45,153 nucleotides of DNA, from NCBI GenBank assembly GCA_936936565.1, contig CAKZIX010000020.1, forward strand, positions 1 to 45,153, given 5' to 3'. The stretch comes from an uncultured Nocardiaceae bacterium. GTDB lineage: Bacteria; Actinomycetota; Actinomycetes; Mycobacteriales; Mycobacteriaceae. This document shows, piece after piece, positions 1-8,250 of the stretch. The stretch's first letter is position 1, and every line of letters starts with the position of its first letter. Both the position numbers and the translations under genes were made by a program. Below the pieces are notes generated by a model. That model worked only from the letters and a program-made list of their open reading frames with translations. It was not told where the DNA came from and ran no database searches.

Positions 1-221
1 GCCATCTGGACCATTTCGGTTGGCAACTCTGGCCAACTTTCCCTTAGCGCCATCACCTCCTGGTGCGCGGCCTGCGCCGCCCCGGACCACGACAGGTGCA
101 ACCCATCCACGCGCCGGGTGATCTCGCCGTGCAGTTCGGCGGCATCGGTGCCGAATGCGGCCATCTTCGCTATCGCGTCGTCGAGCTGTTCGAGGTCGAT
201 CTTGTAGCCGTCCGCTCCCAT
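1..221 (-). CDS. WXG100 family (ESAT-6-like) protein, partial at window edge
   Basis: The minus-strand frame starting with ATG at 221 runs off the window after about 73 residues. It begins MGADGYKIDLEQLDDAI and contains the family hallmark WSG at about residues 50-52, between two predicted helices. WXG100 proteins are about 100-residue helical hairpins secreted by type VII (ESX) systems, usually as heterodimers. Its ATG overlaps the TGA of the upstream WXG100 gene (TGATG), which indicates translational coupling of an esx-like pair. No ESX machinery is visible in the window. The C-terminal secretion motif lies outside it, so secretion cannot be judged. Confidence 0.8.
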   Translation of the reverse strand, partial: MGADGYKIDLEQLDDAIAKMAAFGTDAAELHGEITRRVDGLHLSWSGAAQAAHQEVMALRESWPELPTEMVQM

Positions 222-531
222 CACAACCCTCGTTGCAAATCGCCGATCGCAGTCGTGCGATCGGCGTCGTGGGCCTCCAGTTCGGTCGCCACGGTCTCGA
301 TCGCGGCAGCCGAATCACCAAGCGCGGCAACGAGCTTGTCCGCACCCGCCTTCCACTCACCCAGCTCTCGTCATAGGCGCTGGCCGCCTTGCCCCGCCAC
401 CCATCGGCCAACAACTCCGCACCAACGCTGCGGTCCAGCAACGCGACTCGCTCCGCAAGTTCCTCCGCTCGCGCCCGGATGAACGCAGCGGTCGCCCGCA
501 ACTCAGGTATCCCTGCCTGGAAATGCCCCAC
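221..531 (-). pseudogene. WXG100 family protein, first of the pair, one-base frameshift
   Basis: The reading starts at GTG 531, with a GAAGGGG ribosome site 10 nt upstream and an in-frame stop just before it. It gives VGHFQAGIPELRATAAF and then GWRGKAASAYDESW, with the WRG turn expected of WXG100 proteins. Near 355-364 (plus strand actcaccc) the frame breaks. Adding one G on the coding strand (TGGGTGAG to TGGGGTGAG) continues it as GEWKAGADKLVAALGDSAA down to the TGA at 223-221. The 311-nt length is one base short of 104 codons. This is either a genuine frameshift or a homopolymer sequencing error. It is coupled to the next WXG100 gene by a one-base overlap. Confidence 0.72.
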
Positions 532-556
532 GAGTAACTCGCCCCTTCAGGTCGAT

Positions 557-709
557 TCACCTCAGCGTTTTCACGTACGCGCGATTTCCCGCACGGTCTG
601 TGCGATCGAGAAACGACCGCACGGCGGCCACCGCTCTGTGCCCGCGCAACTCGCTGGTGACCGCGCCGGCGATCCGCCGACATCGCGCCGATCCGATGTC
701 GGACAGCAT
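557..709 (-). CDS. Small hypothetical protein (50 aa)
   Basis: A short frame lies between the HTH/FGE-like gene and the WXG100 pair, on the same strand. It starts at ATG 709 (MLSDIGSARCRRIAG) and ends in YVKTLR before a TGA. Third positions are GC-rich and the composition is normal for a helical protein, which is the only support. No clear ribosome site is seen. It sits in the same frame as the upstream gene beyond that gene's stop codon, so it could be a decayed tail of that gene instead. No family is recognised. Confidence 0.3.
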   Translation of the reverse strand: MLSDIGSARCRRIAGAVTSELRGHRAVAAVRSFLDRTDRAGNRAYVKTLR

Positions 710-742
710 GGGGACGACCTTGGCCGCGGAGCGCCACGCTCG

Positions 743-1684
743 TCAACTGTCGTCGTCGGGCGATGCGAGAGCCCAGTTCGGTGGATCAGTTGCCGCGCAT
801 CTGAATCCGGTGTCGTCGTCGCGCATCGATGCGTCGGCGTCGTTGAAAGACGAAGGTTTTACGCGATCGAAAGGACTCGTAAATGCGCTTCCTTTTAGCT
901 CGTATCGATTCGCGGTCGTGCGAGTAGAGCACCATTCCCAAACGTTTCCGCACAGGTCGTAGACGCCGTACTGACTAACTCCGCTGTGATATCGGTCGAC
1001 GGGTGTGGTCGAGCCGGGCCCGCTGCCTCGGACGTTGCATTTTGCCGGGGTCGGTTGATCTCCCCATGGATAGACGCCGCCGCTCGTGCCGCGTGCCGCC
1101 TTTTCCCATTGTTGCGCCGTAGGCATTGTTTTGCCCGCCCATTCTGCATATGAGCTTGCGTCCTCCCAGCTCACAAACACAACTGGATGATTCGCAATCT
1201 CACGTGGGGGCTTGTCCGCGTTCCAGTGCTCGGGTGGCTGAAAGTTTGTCGCGCGGACGTACCGCATATAGTCGGCGTTCGTGGTGGGGTATACATCGAT
1301 CCAGAAGCTTTCCTGCCAGGCAGGTTGATCGTCGGCCCCGCTCAAGAAAACTCCACCGGACACCAGAGTCATCAGTTTTCCGTCACGTCCGTGGCGCAAG
1401 CAGATTGCCGATGGGTCATCCGCGCTAACGGATTCTGTCAGAATTTCCGGGGAAACGAATTGAGCGAATCGTGCCTGTATTTCCGGCCCAGTCCTCAGAA
1501 GAGAGGTGTCCAGTGCTGCCTGGTTTATCGGGCGGGGTCGGATTCGCTCGCCACCGGATTCCCACTTCGACACCATTCGATCGCTGACGCCGAGATGAGC
1601 CGCGAACTCGCGAATGCTCATGCGGCGCGCTTCTCGAAGCGCTCGGACCTCTTTGCCTGACCATTGTTTAACCGTGACACCCAT
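743..1684 (-). CDS. HTH domain fused to a formylglycine-generating-enzyme-like (SUMF1) domain
   Basis: This 313-residue protein has an XRE-type helix-turn-helix at about residues 8-45 (REFAAHLGVSDRMVSKWESG). A linker follows, then an FGE-sulfatase/SUMF1-like fold from about 105 to 305 with the family signatures NHPVVFVSWEDASSYAEW, MPTAQQWEKAARG, YPWGD, CGNVWEWC and a terminal TGFRCA. Catalytic FGEs carry two copper-binding Cys before the GFR motif. Here the corresponding stretch (KGSAFTSPFDRVKPSSF) has no Cys pair, so FGE activity is unlikely. A sensor or regulatory role is more plausible (inference). It lies 30 nt downstream of the class IV aminotransferase gene, probably in the same operon. 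The start is ATG 1684; the ribosome site is weak. Confidence 0.8.
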   Translation of the reverse strand: MGVTVKQWSGKEVRALREARRMSIREFAAHLGVSDRMVSKWESGGERIRPRPINQAALDTSLLRTGPEIQARFAQFVSPEILTESVSADDPSAICLRHGRDGKLMTLVSGGVFLSGADDQPAWQESFWIDVYPTTNADYMRYVRATNFQPPEHWNADKPPREIANHPVVFVSWEDASSYAEWAGKTMPTAQQWEKAARGTSGGVYPWGDQPTPAKCNVRGSGPGSTTPVDRYHSGVSQYGVYDLCGNVWEWCSTRTTANRYELKGSAFTSPFDRVKPSSFNDADASMRDDDTGFRCAATDPPNWALASPDDDS

Positions 1685-1714
1685 GTGTGTGGACCTGCCC
1701 CCTCGCCGCTGGTG

Positions 1715-2545
1715 TCAAATCTTCTCGGGAGGAATATCTTCGTATTCTTTTCGAATGCTGTCGATGAGCGGGTGGCCAGGCTGCCAGGTGACATCGTCGA
1801 CTGCGGCGACTTCACGCACTCCGACCGCAGCATTGGTGACGAATGCGGCGTCGAAATTCGATATGTCCGACAGTGCAATCCTTGCGGTCGTCAAGTTCTT
1901 ATCGCGCGCTTGGTCGATGAGCCGCATGGTGATACCGGGCAAGCAATCGGCGCTCGGCCACACTAAAGACCCGTCGCTACCAACAAATCCGACGTTCGAT
2001 GTTGCTGCCTCGGAGACGGTGCCGTCGGCAGCGGTGAAGATGACGTCGTCGTATCCGCTCCGCTGAGCTCTTCTTCGGTAGTGCAGCGCGGCAAACAATC
2101 CTGTGTGCTTCACCCGCGGGAGGTCGCGAGAGTACACGGTCGACTGCAATCGAATCGGGCTTGCCGGCACGACACCAGCGCTGCGAGCGGTGACCAGTAC
2201 GCGCGGTTCGGCATCGATACCCGGGCGGCCAAGCTCTAGGTTGGGATCAAAAACTGTCACTCGCGCAATCACTGCGCCGTCGTGTTCGGCAGTAACGCGC
2301 TTGACGAGATACCGAACTCGGTCTGGATCGAGACTTGCGTCGAACACATGACGACAGTCGCGGATCAGCCGGTCGAGATGGAGCGATAGCCCTCGCACTT
2401 TGTTCGTCGGTTCAACCCGCATCGACGTGAAATGACCGTAGTTGGTCAACGCCAATGCCTTCGCCTGCTCGAGTTCGAGTGGCTGTCCATCCAGTTCCAT
2501 AGCCTCAAGTCTCCCATTACGAGACTTGACGATGGTGTTGCCCAA
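1715..2545 (-). CDS. Aminotransferase class IV (PLP-dependent, PabC/IlvE/D-amino-acid fold)
   Basis: The 276-residue protein shows the class IV pattern: an N-terminal YGHFTSMRVE segment, the RGLSLHLDRL helix, a candidate Schiff-base lysine K146 in RDLPRVKHTGL, and the cofactor-binding glutamate E179 in DGTVSEAATSN. Known members are aminodeoxychorismate lyase, branched-chain aminotransferase and D-amino-acid transaminase. The substrate cannot be told from sequence. The start at 2545 (MGNTIVKSRN) is taken, but a later ATG (MELDGQPLELE) is also possible because class IV proteins often begin close to the YGHF segment. It is first of the minus-strand group that includes the HTH/FGE-like protein. 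Confidence 0.82.
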   Translation of the reverse strand: MGNTIVKSRNGRLEAMELDGQPLELEQAKALALTNYGHFTSMRVEPTNKVRGLSLHLDRLIRDCRHVFDASLDPDRVRYLVKRVTAEHDGAVIARVTVFDPNLELGRPGIDAEPRVLVTARSAGVVPASPIRLQSTVYSRDLPRVKHTGLFAALHYRRRAQRSGYDDVIFTAADGTVSEAATSNVGFVGSDGSLVWPSADCLPGITMRLIDQARDKNLTTARIALSDISNFDAAFVTNAAVGVREVAAVDDVTWQPGHPLIDSIRKEYEDIPPEKI

Positions 2546-2881
2546 AGTCCGAAGTTCCGCAAAAGTTCGGCGCTACATCGCTGGTAGGGCAGTTCCGCGT
2601 GCCACGGATCTCCGTGAAGCTAGATCTCGGCACCTGACACCGGGATGGCCCGGCCGACTTGCCCCTTACGGTAGGGACTTCCGTCGCGCCGGCTTACGCC
2701 CCAGCCGCGTACCGCGGGCACCCCCGATCCCCGGCGTCAGGTGTCTTCCACACCCCTCGATTCGAGTGTTTGGAGCGATTGTGCGACAACCTGTTTCGTC
2801 TCTCTCGCGGCAGCCTCACGCGCCTATGGACCGGCAGCGGCCGAGACGGCGCGATTCGGACGTGTCTTCGCGGGAGGGCCG
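2546..2881. other. Intergenic region between divergent genes
   Basis: This 336-bp stretch separates the divergent aminotransferase (minus) and DUF4254 (plus) genes, so promoters for both are expected here. A short inverted repeat, cacgga-tc-tccgtg, lies at about 2608-2621 and could be an operator. No convincing gene is seen. Confidence 0.4.
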
Positions 2882-3406
2882 ATGACAAGGGTGCCGCGCA
2901 CCACGACCCACTCGAGCGGCGACACGTTCGCCGACGATGAGGCCGTTCCGGCGTCACTGGTCGTCTTAGGTTCCTTCCGCGACCGCATCGACGGCGCCGA
3001 CAGTTACGGCGCGATACTGCACGACGCACACTACTTGGGGCAGTTGCATACGCGGCGTGCGGGTTTGGTCAGCGCTCGCGGCGAACTGGGGGTTTCGGAT
3101 CATCATGTCGCGGCTTGTGTGCACTTGATCGACGAAATCGATTGCGCGCGTGCGCAATGCGTTCTGTCGATCGACCGCTTGGTGGCGCGAGCGGTTTCGG
3201 GGCGCGCGCCGGTCCTGCACTCCGAAACTCTCGGCGCGGTCGTCGATAGGCTCTCCCAGAGATGGGTAGCGATGAATACCGCTGACAGACAATACAACTC
3301 GGAACAATCACACCGATCTTCCTGTGCGGTCGCCGAATTGGCTGCCGCCTACGACGATCTGGTTGCCGATCTGGCCGCGGGGCGCAGGCAGGTTCCGCAA
3401 TGGTGA
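2882..3406 (+). CDS. DUF4254 family protein
   Basis: The 174-residue protein matches the actinobacterial DUF4254 pattern: LGQLHTRRAGL, HVAACVHLIDEIDCARA, ETLGAVVDRLSQR, and a C-terminal LAAAYDDLVADLAAGRR. The family has no established function. ATG 2882 was chosen because it follows GGGAGGG at a good distance; the frame is open further upstream but those codons are poor coding sequence. The end overlaps the next gene by 7 nt, indicating a plus-strand operon that continues through the GlxA-like regulators. Confidence 0.82.
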   Translation: MTRVPRTTTHSSGDTFADDEAVPASLVVLGSFRDRIDGADSYGAILHDAHYLGQLHTRRAGLVSARGELGVSDHHVAACVHLIDEIDCARAQCVLSIDRLVARAVSGRAPVLHSETLGAVVDRLSQRWVAMNTADRQYNSEQSHRSSCAVAELAAAYDDLVADLAAGRRQVPQW

Positions 3407-4023
3407 GCTATCAGGGCTTCGCGGCGGCCGCGGTCGTGGCGGCGTTCGTGTTCGGCGTCGCGATCGGGCACACCTGGGCGCGTAGCACGACGCACGAGGG
3501 CGGCAGTGATCACCGTAGCGCCGGCGGGCGTTCGGTGCAGGCGACGATCGAACGTGCGACCGCCCCGCAGCCACGCGTGCGCACCCACGCGCCGATGCCG
3601 GTTACTCGGCCCGCGCCCGCGCACCGCGACGACGGCGGCGGCCCGGTCGTCACCCGCCGACCGCCGATCAACGCCCCAGCCCCGGGCGGTGTGGCTGGTG
3701 TGTCCGGCGCGCCCGTGACCGATGGGTGCGCTCAGACTCCCGGATCGGTGCGCGGGCGCCCCTCGCCCCGCGACCGGTCCGGGTTTCCACGCGATGCGTC
3801 ATGGTCGACGCCCGCGTGGTCGCCAGGTCCTGGAGGGGTGAGCCACACTCCCTCCCCGGATCACTCCTCCAGGACTGCCGCATCCGTGACGGCATCACCG
3901 ACCCCGACACCGACACCACCGCCGCCACCACAGCGGTCGCGGACCCGTCCGGCCCCGGCCCAGTCACCGGTGTCGGTGGGGCGGCATGCGTGGCGTGAGA
4001 CCGGAAGGACCGGCCCGCAATGA
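3400..4023 (+). CDS. Proline-rich protein with one N-terminal membrane segment
   Basis: This 207-residue protein starts MVSYQGFAAAAVVAAFVF: one hydrophobic helix at about residues 6-24 with a Gly/His end (GVAIGHTW). The rest is a low-complexity tail rich in Pro, Arg, Thr and Ser, including a PTPTPTPPPPP run near residue 170. This predicts a single-pass protein with a disordered domain outside or along the cell wall (inference). The start overlaps the DUF4254 stop and the end overlaps the next start (4020). No family is recognised. The disordered half could hide a frameshift. Confidence 0.6.
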   Translation: MVSYQGFAAAAVVAAFVFGVAIGHTWARSTTHEGGSDHRSAGGRSVQATIERATAPQPRVRTHAPMPVTRPAPAHRDDGGGPVVTRRPPINAPAPGGVAGVSGAPVTDGCAQTPGSVRGRPSPRDRSGFPRDASWSTPAWSPGPGGVSHTPSPDHSSRTAASVTASPTPTPTPPPPPQRSRTRPAPAQSPVSVGRHAWRETGRTGPQ

Positions 4024-4298
4024 CCTCCATCGACCAGCCGGACCGCGCGCCGCGGTCCGGGACCGGAGCTGGTGCCCGCACGCCCGCCGACGCCGCAGGG
4101 GGGCGTAGCGCGAGCGTGCGGGTACCGGTGCACTGCGACGGCCCGGTCCCGGCGCTGACGCTGCCGCAGGCGCACTATGCGGTCCAACTCCATTTGCGCT
4201 GCCGCGCCGAGCGCTGCACCGTCAGAGCCGCAGCGATCGCGGTCTTGCAGGCCAGCGGCGATTACGTGCTGTCGCAGGCGGTGCCGCCATGGCCGTGA
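4020..4298 (+). CDS. Small hypothetical protein (92 aa)
   Basis: It starts with ATG overlapping the upstream stop (ATGA), so it is translationally coupled. The first 35 residues are a variable Pro/Arg/Gly linker. The second half is compact (LPQAHYAVQLHLRCRAERC, then TVRAAAIAVLQASGDYVL) with two Cys in CRAERC. No family is recognised. Its position between a DUF4254 protein and DJ-1/AraC regulators suggests an accessory role in the same operon. Confidence 0.6.
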   Translation: MTSIDQPDRAPRSGTGAGARTPADAAGGRSASVRVPVHCDGPVPALTLPQAHYAVQLHLRCRAERCTVRAAAIAVLQASGDYVLSQAVPPWP

Positions 4299-4564
4299 CC
4301 CCGCCGAAGGTGTCCGCGATTCGGGTGCATCCGCGGCCCCGGTTGACCCTGGGCGACATCGCCGCCGAGCCGGGCGGACGCCTGGCGATCCGTAAACGCA
4401 TCACCGAGTTGCACAGGCAAGGGTTGCTGGTTGCGGCGTCGGCGGTCGAAGTCGAGTTGCGGGCGTGGGAGGCCGCCCAACGCGGCACCCCGGTCCACCC
4501 GATCGACGCCAGCATGCCCGGCCCGCACCGGCCGGTGCGCCCGGCCGCGCGGCGGTCGCGATGA
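4289..4564 (+). CDS. Small hypothetical protein (91 aa)
   Basis: The frame overlaps the previous gene by 10 nt and ends in ATGA with the GlxA-like regulator. Residues 20-60 (TLGDIAAEPGGRLAIRKRI, then LHRQGLLVAASAVEVELR) look like a compact helical domain. The ends are basic and proline-rich. No recognised family. Coupled translation on both sides supports it being real. Confidence 0.6.
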   Translation: MAVTPPKVSAIRVHPRPRLTLGDIAAEPGGRLAIRKRITELHRQGLLVAASAVEVELRAWEAAQRGTPVHPIDASMPGPHRPVRPAARRSR

Positions 4565-5532
4565 CCACGCCCGCGGTGTCGGCCGAGGCCGCCCATGTGG
4601 TGGCGGTGCCGGTGTGCGGGGCGGGAGTCTCGCCGTACGCGTGTGGCGCGGTCGCCGAAACCCTCGCGCACGCAACGGGTTACGTGATCCGCGTCTGCGG
4701 CCCCGACACCCCGGTGGCCGGGGCCGGTGGGGTCGTGCTGCGCCCAGGGTTCGGCCTCGAGGAACTCACGCGCGCGGACACGGTTGTGGTGTGCGCGGTG
4801 CCCGACCCGCGTACCGACCGCTGCCCCGGGTGGGTGCCGCTGCTGCGCGAGGCCGCCGCGTCCGGTACGCGGCTGGTCGGTACCGGGACCGGGGTGTTCG
4901 CGCTGGCCGAGGCCGGGTTGCTGGACGGACGCCACACCGCGGTGCACTGGCCCCACGCCGCGGTGATGGCCGAGTTGTTCCCGCAGGTGCTGATCGAAGC
5001 GGACGCGATCCTCACCACCACCGGTGCCGGTGGTGTGGTGACGGCGGCGGGTGGGTCCTGCGTGCTGGATGCGTGTCTGCACGTGATCCGCGTCGATCAC
5101 GGTCCCGCGGTCGCGGCGCGGGTCGCGCGCGAGTTGTTGGTGCCCGGTATCCGGGCAGGTGGGCAGCGTGGTTACGCCGCCCCGGAACCGATCGACCCGA
5201 CCGCGGACGCGGCACTCGGCGGCCTGCTCACACTGCTGGCCGGCTATCCGGCGCGGGCGTGGACGATCGACGCCATCGCCGCGGCAGCCGGGGTGTCGCC
5301 ACGCACCCTGCACCGCCGCTTCACCGCCGCGACCGGGCGCGCGCCGCTGGACTGGCTCATCGACCGCCGCGTCCACGCCGCACAACTGTTGCTCGCCGAC
5401 ACCGACGACCCCCACACCACCATCGCCGCCGCGACCGGATTCGACTCCGTGGCCTCGCTGCGCCACCACTTCCGCCGCCTCACCGGACTCGCGCCGGGAC
5501 AGTACCGGCGCACCTTCCGCACCACCCCCTGA
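4561..5532 (+). CDS. GlxA-family transcriptional regulator (DJ-1/PfpI-like plus AraC HTH)
   Basis: The 323-residue protein has an N-terminal DJ-1/PfpI-like domain (about 10-185) with the GTGTGVFALAEAGLLDG segment and VVTAAGGSCVLDACL. A C-terminal AraC-type DNA-binding domain follows (about 235-320; GVSPRTLHRRFTAATG, IAAATGFDSVASLRHHF). GlxA-like regulators sense small molecules through a catalytically inactive DJ-1 fold. The ATG overlaps the preceding stop codon (ATGA). A close paralogue follows at 5872, so the pair probably arose by tandem duplication. The targets are unknown. Confidence 0.85.
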   Translation: MTTPAVSAEAAHVVAVPVCGAGVSPYACGAVAETLAHATGYVIRVCGPDTPVAGAGGVVLRPGFGLEELTRADTVVVCAVPDPRTDRCPGWVPLLREAAASGTRLVGTGTGVFALAEAGLLDGRHTAVHWPHAAVMAELFPQVLIEADAILTTTGAGGVVTAAGGSCVLDACLHVIRVDHGPAVAARVARELLVPGIRAGGQRGYAAPEPIDPTADAALGGLLTLLAGYPARAWTIDAIAAAAGVSPRTLHRRFTAATGRAPLDWLIDRRVHAAQLLLADTDDPHTTIAAATGFDSVASLRHHFRRLTGLAPGQYRRTFRTTP

Positions 5533-5564
5533 ACCCACCCGCCGCCTGGAGACAGGACCGACTC

Positions 5565-5890
5565 ATGACCTCGCCGTCACCACCGGCTACGCCGCCCTCG
5601 GCGGCATCGTTCACCCCGCCCGCGCATGTGCCGCGCCCGCACACCGCCCGCGCCGTGGTCGGTATCGCGGCATCGGCGCCGCTGGGTGATTGGGACGACC
5701 CGCGATGGCGGGCACGGGTGTTCGCACCGGTGGCCGCGATGCCGCCGGCGTGCCCGGCCGGGCATCCCTGGCCCGCGGCCGGATGGGCGGTGCCCCGGCC
5801 CCGTGCCCGAAACGCCGTGGCGTACACCAAGTGTGGACCTGCCGGGTGTGCAGCGACCGGATCGAAACCCCATGCCACGCCTGCCGGTAA
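5565..5890 (+). pseudogene. Small Cys-rich, zinc-finger-like protein, one-base frameshift
   Basis: It starts at ATG 5565 behind GGAGACAGGA. The first frame reads through DWDDPRWRARVFAPVAAMPP and ACPAGHPWPAAGWAV up to NAVAYTK. The next frame supplies VWTCRVCSDRIETPCHACR and a TAA at 5888. Joining them needs one extra G at about 5830 (accaagtgtgg to accaaggtgtgg); the 326-nt span is one base short of 109 codons. The joined product has CPxGH, CxxC and CHAC motifs typical of a small zinc ribbon. It lies between the two GlxA-like regulators and overlaps the second. Confidence 0.5.
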
Positions 5891-6947
5891 CCGTCCCCGG
5901 CACCGGCACCCGCGCGACGGGCAACGGTGACGTGGATGTGCGGGCCGGTTCGGCTGGTCCGGGCGGTGGGGCCGCCCGGCCGGTGGTGGCGGTGCCGTTG
6001 AGCGGTGCACCCGCCATGCTCGCCGCAGCCGCGGTCACCGACATCCTCGCCCCGGCCGGATACCGGGTGCGGGTGTGCGCGAACGCGCCGGTCGCCGGGT
6101 TCGGTGGGATGCTGGTCAAACCCGCCCACCCGCTCGACACCATCACCACCGCACACACGGTGTTCCTCACCAGCGTCCCCGACCCGCACCGCGACCGCTG
6201 CGCGCACTGGGGGCCGCTGCTGCACACCGCCGCCGAGCACGGGGCGCGCCTGGTCGCCACCGGTACCGGCGTGTTCGCCCTCGCCGAAGCCGGGCTACTC
6301 GACCGGCGGCGCGCGGCCGTGCACTGGCCGTACGCGCGGGCGTTGCGGGCCAGGTTTCCGGGCGTGCGGGTGGAGCCGGACGCGGTCGTGGCCAGCGACG
6401 ACACCAGCACTACGATCGTGGTGACCGCGGCCGGCGGCAGCGCCGTGCTCGACGCCTGTCTGTATCTGATCGGCGCCGACCACGGACCCGCCGCCGCGCA
6501 GATTGTCGCGCGGCGGCTGTTGGTCGCCGCTGCGCCCGGGCAGGTGGGCAATCCCGCTTCGCCGGCCCCGCGGCGGTTGACCCGGACGCCGACGCCGCGC
6601 TCGGCGGGCTGCTCAGCTCGCTGGCCGCACAACTCGAACAGCCATGGACCATCGACACGATCGACGCCCACGCCGGCATCCCGCGGCGCACCCTGCACCG
6701 CCGTTTCCGCGCCGCCACCGGCACCACACCCCTGGACTGGCTCGTCGAGCAACGCGTACGAGCCACGCAACGCCTGCTCACCGACACCGACACACCGCTC
6801 CACGACATCGCCGCCGCCGTCGGATTCGACTCCACGACCCTGCGCTACCACCTGCGCCGCCGCACCGGCGCTAGCCCCGGCGCCTACCGTCACGAAATTC
6901 GCGCCACCCCTGTGCCTTCGGCGGGCAGCCGGCCGAAGGGCATCTGA
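5872..6947 (+). pseudogene. GlxA-family regulator paralogue, one-base frameshift between domains
   Basis: The DJ-1-like half (PVVAVPLSGAPAMLAAAAV, GTGVFALAEAGLLDR, VVTAAGGSAVLDACL) and the AraC half (IPRRTLHRRFRAATG, GFDSTTLRYHLRRR) are collinear with the gene at 4561 but lie in different frames. The shift falls at about 6541-6548 (caggtgggca). One extra G there restores the frame, and the 1076-nt span is one short of a multiple of three. Start candidates are ATG 5872 or GTG 5932; the latter sits directly after the upstream gene. Whether this is a true pseudogene or a read error cannot be decided from sequence alone. Confidence 0.75.
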
Positions 6948-6984
6948 TCAAGCTAGTGATGGACGGGGTGCCGGGGCGCCGTCA

Positions 6985-8157
6985 TCATCCCGTGTTCGAT
7001 CCGCCACCCAGTCGGGCGTGCTCGTCACGCACTCGGTCGGTCAATTCGATGCTTGCGAGATAGACCCAGAAAATCCAATCCAGAAAGAAGTCGTCATAGT
7101 CACGTTTCTGGTCAGCCCGCTGATGACGGATGTGGAACCCGTTCGCGATCTGGAACAACGCGCCGCGGTCAGTGTTGGCCATCGCCTCTTGGAGGACGTC
7201 GTAGCGACGTTCCTCGAGGACCAATGCCAGGGTGGCAACGGCAGACCGCTTTGCATGCGCATCGGCACCGCGTTTGCGGAACAACGCCAACGCGTGCCGC
7301 ACCTGGTCGGCTTCGTTTCCCCCCCGTGCGACTGCTGACTGCACAAGGTCGGTGCGTGCTTCGTCGGTCACCGTGACCAGTCGTCCGACGTCTTCGCCGT
7401 CTTCAGCCAAACGCAGCCCCCGATCCCACCGACTCAGCAGCTTGTTCACCCGCCACCGATAGATCGCACGACCTGACTCGATATCGAATTCCTGGAAATG
7501 CCAACCACACTCGTTGTAGTCGTGAAAGAACGCCGGAACGACCGGCCGCGCACACACGTCGTGTAGGAACTCGACAACGTCGAGAAACAGGTCGACATCG
7601 GCCGCGAGCTTGGCAAAATCCAACGGCCACAGATCCGACACACCGAGTTCGTGCTGCATACGATCACCGACCCCTGAGCCCCGACCCTCATCGACACAGT
7701 CGGTGCCGAACCGCTTGTCTAGGTACCCCGAGAAATTCAGTTCGCGCACCAGTTCGATAAAGTTTCGAACCAGGACTTCGACTGAGATCCCCGCCGCGTC
7801 CGCACCCGCGCCAGTACCGGACCGGCGTTGCCGCCAGTACGGTCGACGCGGCGGCGGATCCTCACGAAGCTCGCGCGCGTTTTCCATCAGGTTCTTCAGG
7901 AACCGATGCCGGACGCTCCATTCGGACGAACTGTTCTTGTTGTGCCGCACAGCGAAACCTCCGTCGTTGGGGAGCTCCCCAAAATCCGCCAGGGGACCGC
8001 CGCCCTCGCCCCGGACGAAGGCATCCTCAAGCAACACCACGCAGCGATCGTTCCAGTTGTCGAGGTGACGGTAGTTCAACAGCCGCGCCGCCTCGGCGAC
8101 GAACAGCGCGCGCGGCCACACCAATTGGTAGTCGGGCTCATGAAACCGGGTCATCAC
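6985..8157 (-). CDS. Hypothetical protein (390 aa) with a conserved C-terminal helical domain
   Basis: A single clean minus-strand frame gives a 390-residue soluble protein rich in Trp, Arg and acidic residues. The C-terminal 110 residues (HAKRSAVATLALVLEERRY, GALFQIANGFHIRHQ, FLDWIFWVYLASIEL) form a compact helical unit of a type common in actinobacterial hypothetical proteins. The Arg/His-rich RHQ segment recalls HEPN-like helical domains, but no definite RxxxxH motif is visible, so no function is assigned. It converges with the GlxA paralogue and is followed on the same strand by nothing obviously linked. Confidence 0.7.
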   Translation of the reverse strand: MMTRFHEPDYQLVWPRALFVAEAARLLNYRHLDNWNDRCVVLLEDAFVRGEGGGPLADFGELPNDGGFAVRHNKNSSSEWSVRHRFLKNLMENARELREDPPPRRPYWRQRRSGTGAGADAAGISVEVLVRNFIELVRELNFSGYLDKRFGTDCVDEGRGSGVGDRMQHELGVSDLWPLDFAKLAADVDLFLDVVEFLHDVCARPVVPAFFHDYNECGWHFQEFDIESGRAIYRWRVNKLLSRWDRGLRLAEDGEDVGRLVTVTDEARTDLVQSAVARGGNEADQVRHALALFRKRGADAHAKRSAVATLALVLEERRYDVLQEAMANTDRGALFQIANGFHIRHQRADQKRDYDDFFLDWIFWVYLASIELTDRVRDEHARLGGGSNTG

Positions 8158-8250
8158 AAACCCGAAGTATTCTCTTCGCCCCCGACACAGCCCACGAGCA
8201 CCCGCTCGACTGCCAGGGCGTCGCGGTGGTGGAACGTCACCCCATACCGT

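Noticed and set aside
4222..5538. 438-codon minus-strand open frame opposite the first GlxA-like gene
   Set aside because: It is a Gly/Arg/His-rich antisense shadow typical of GC-rich DNA; the plus frame has clear domains.
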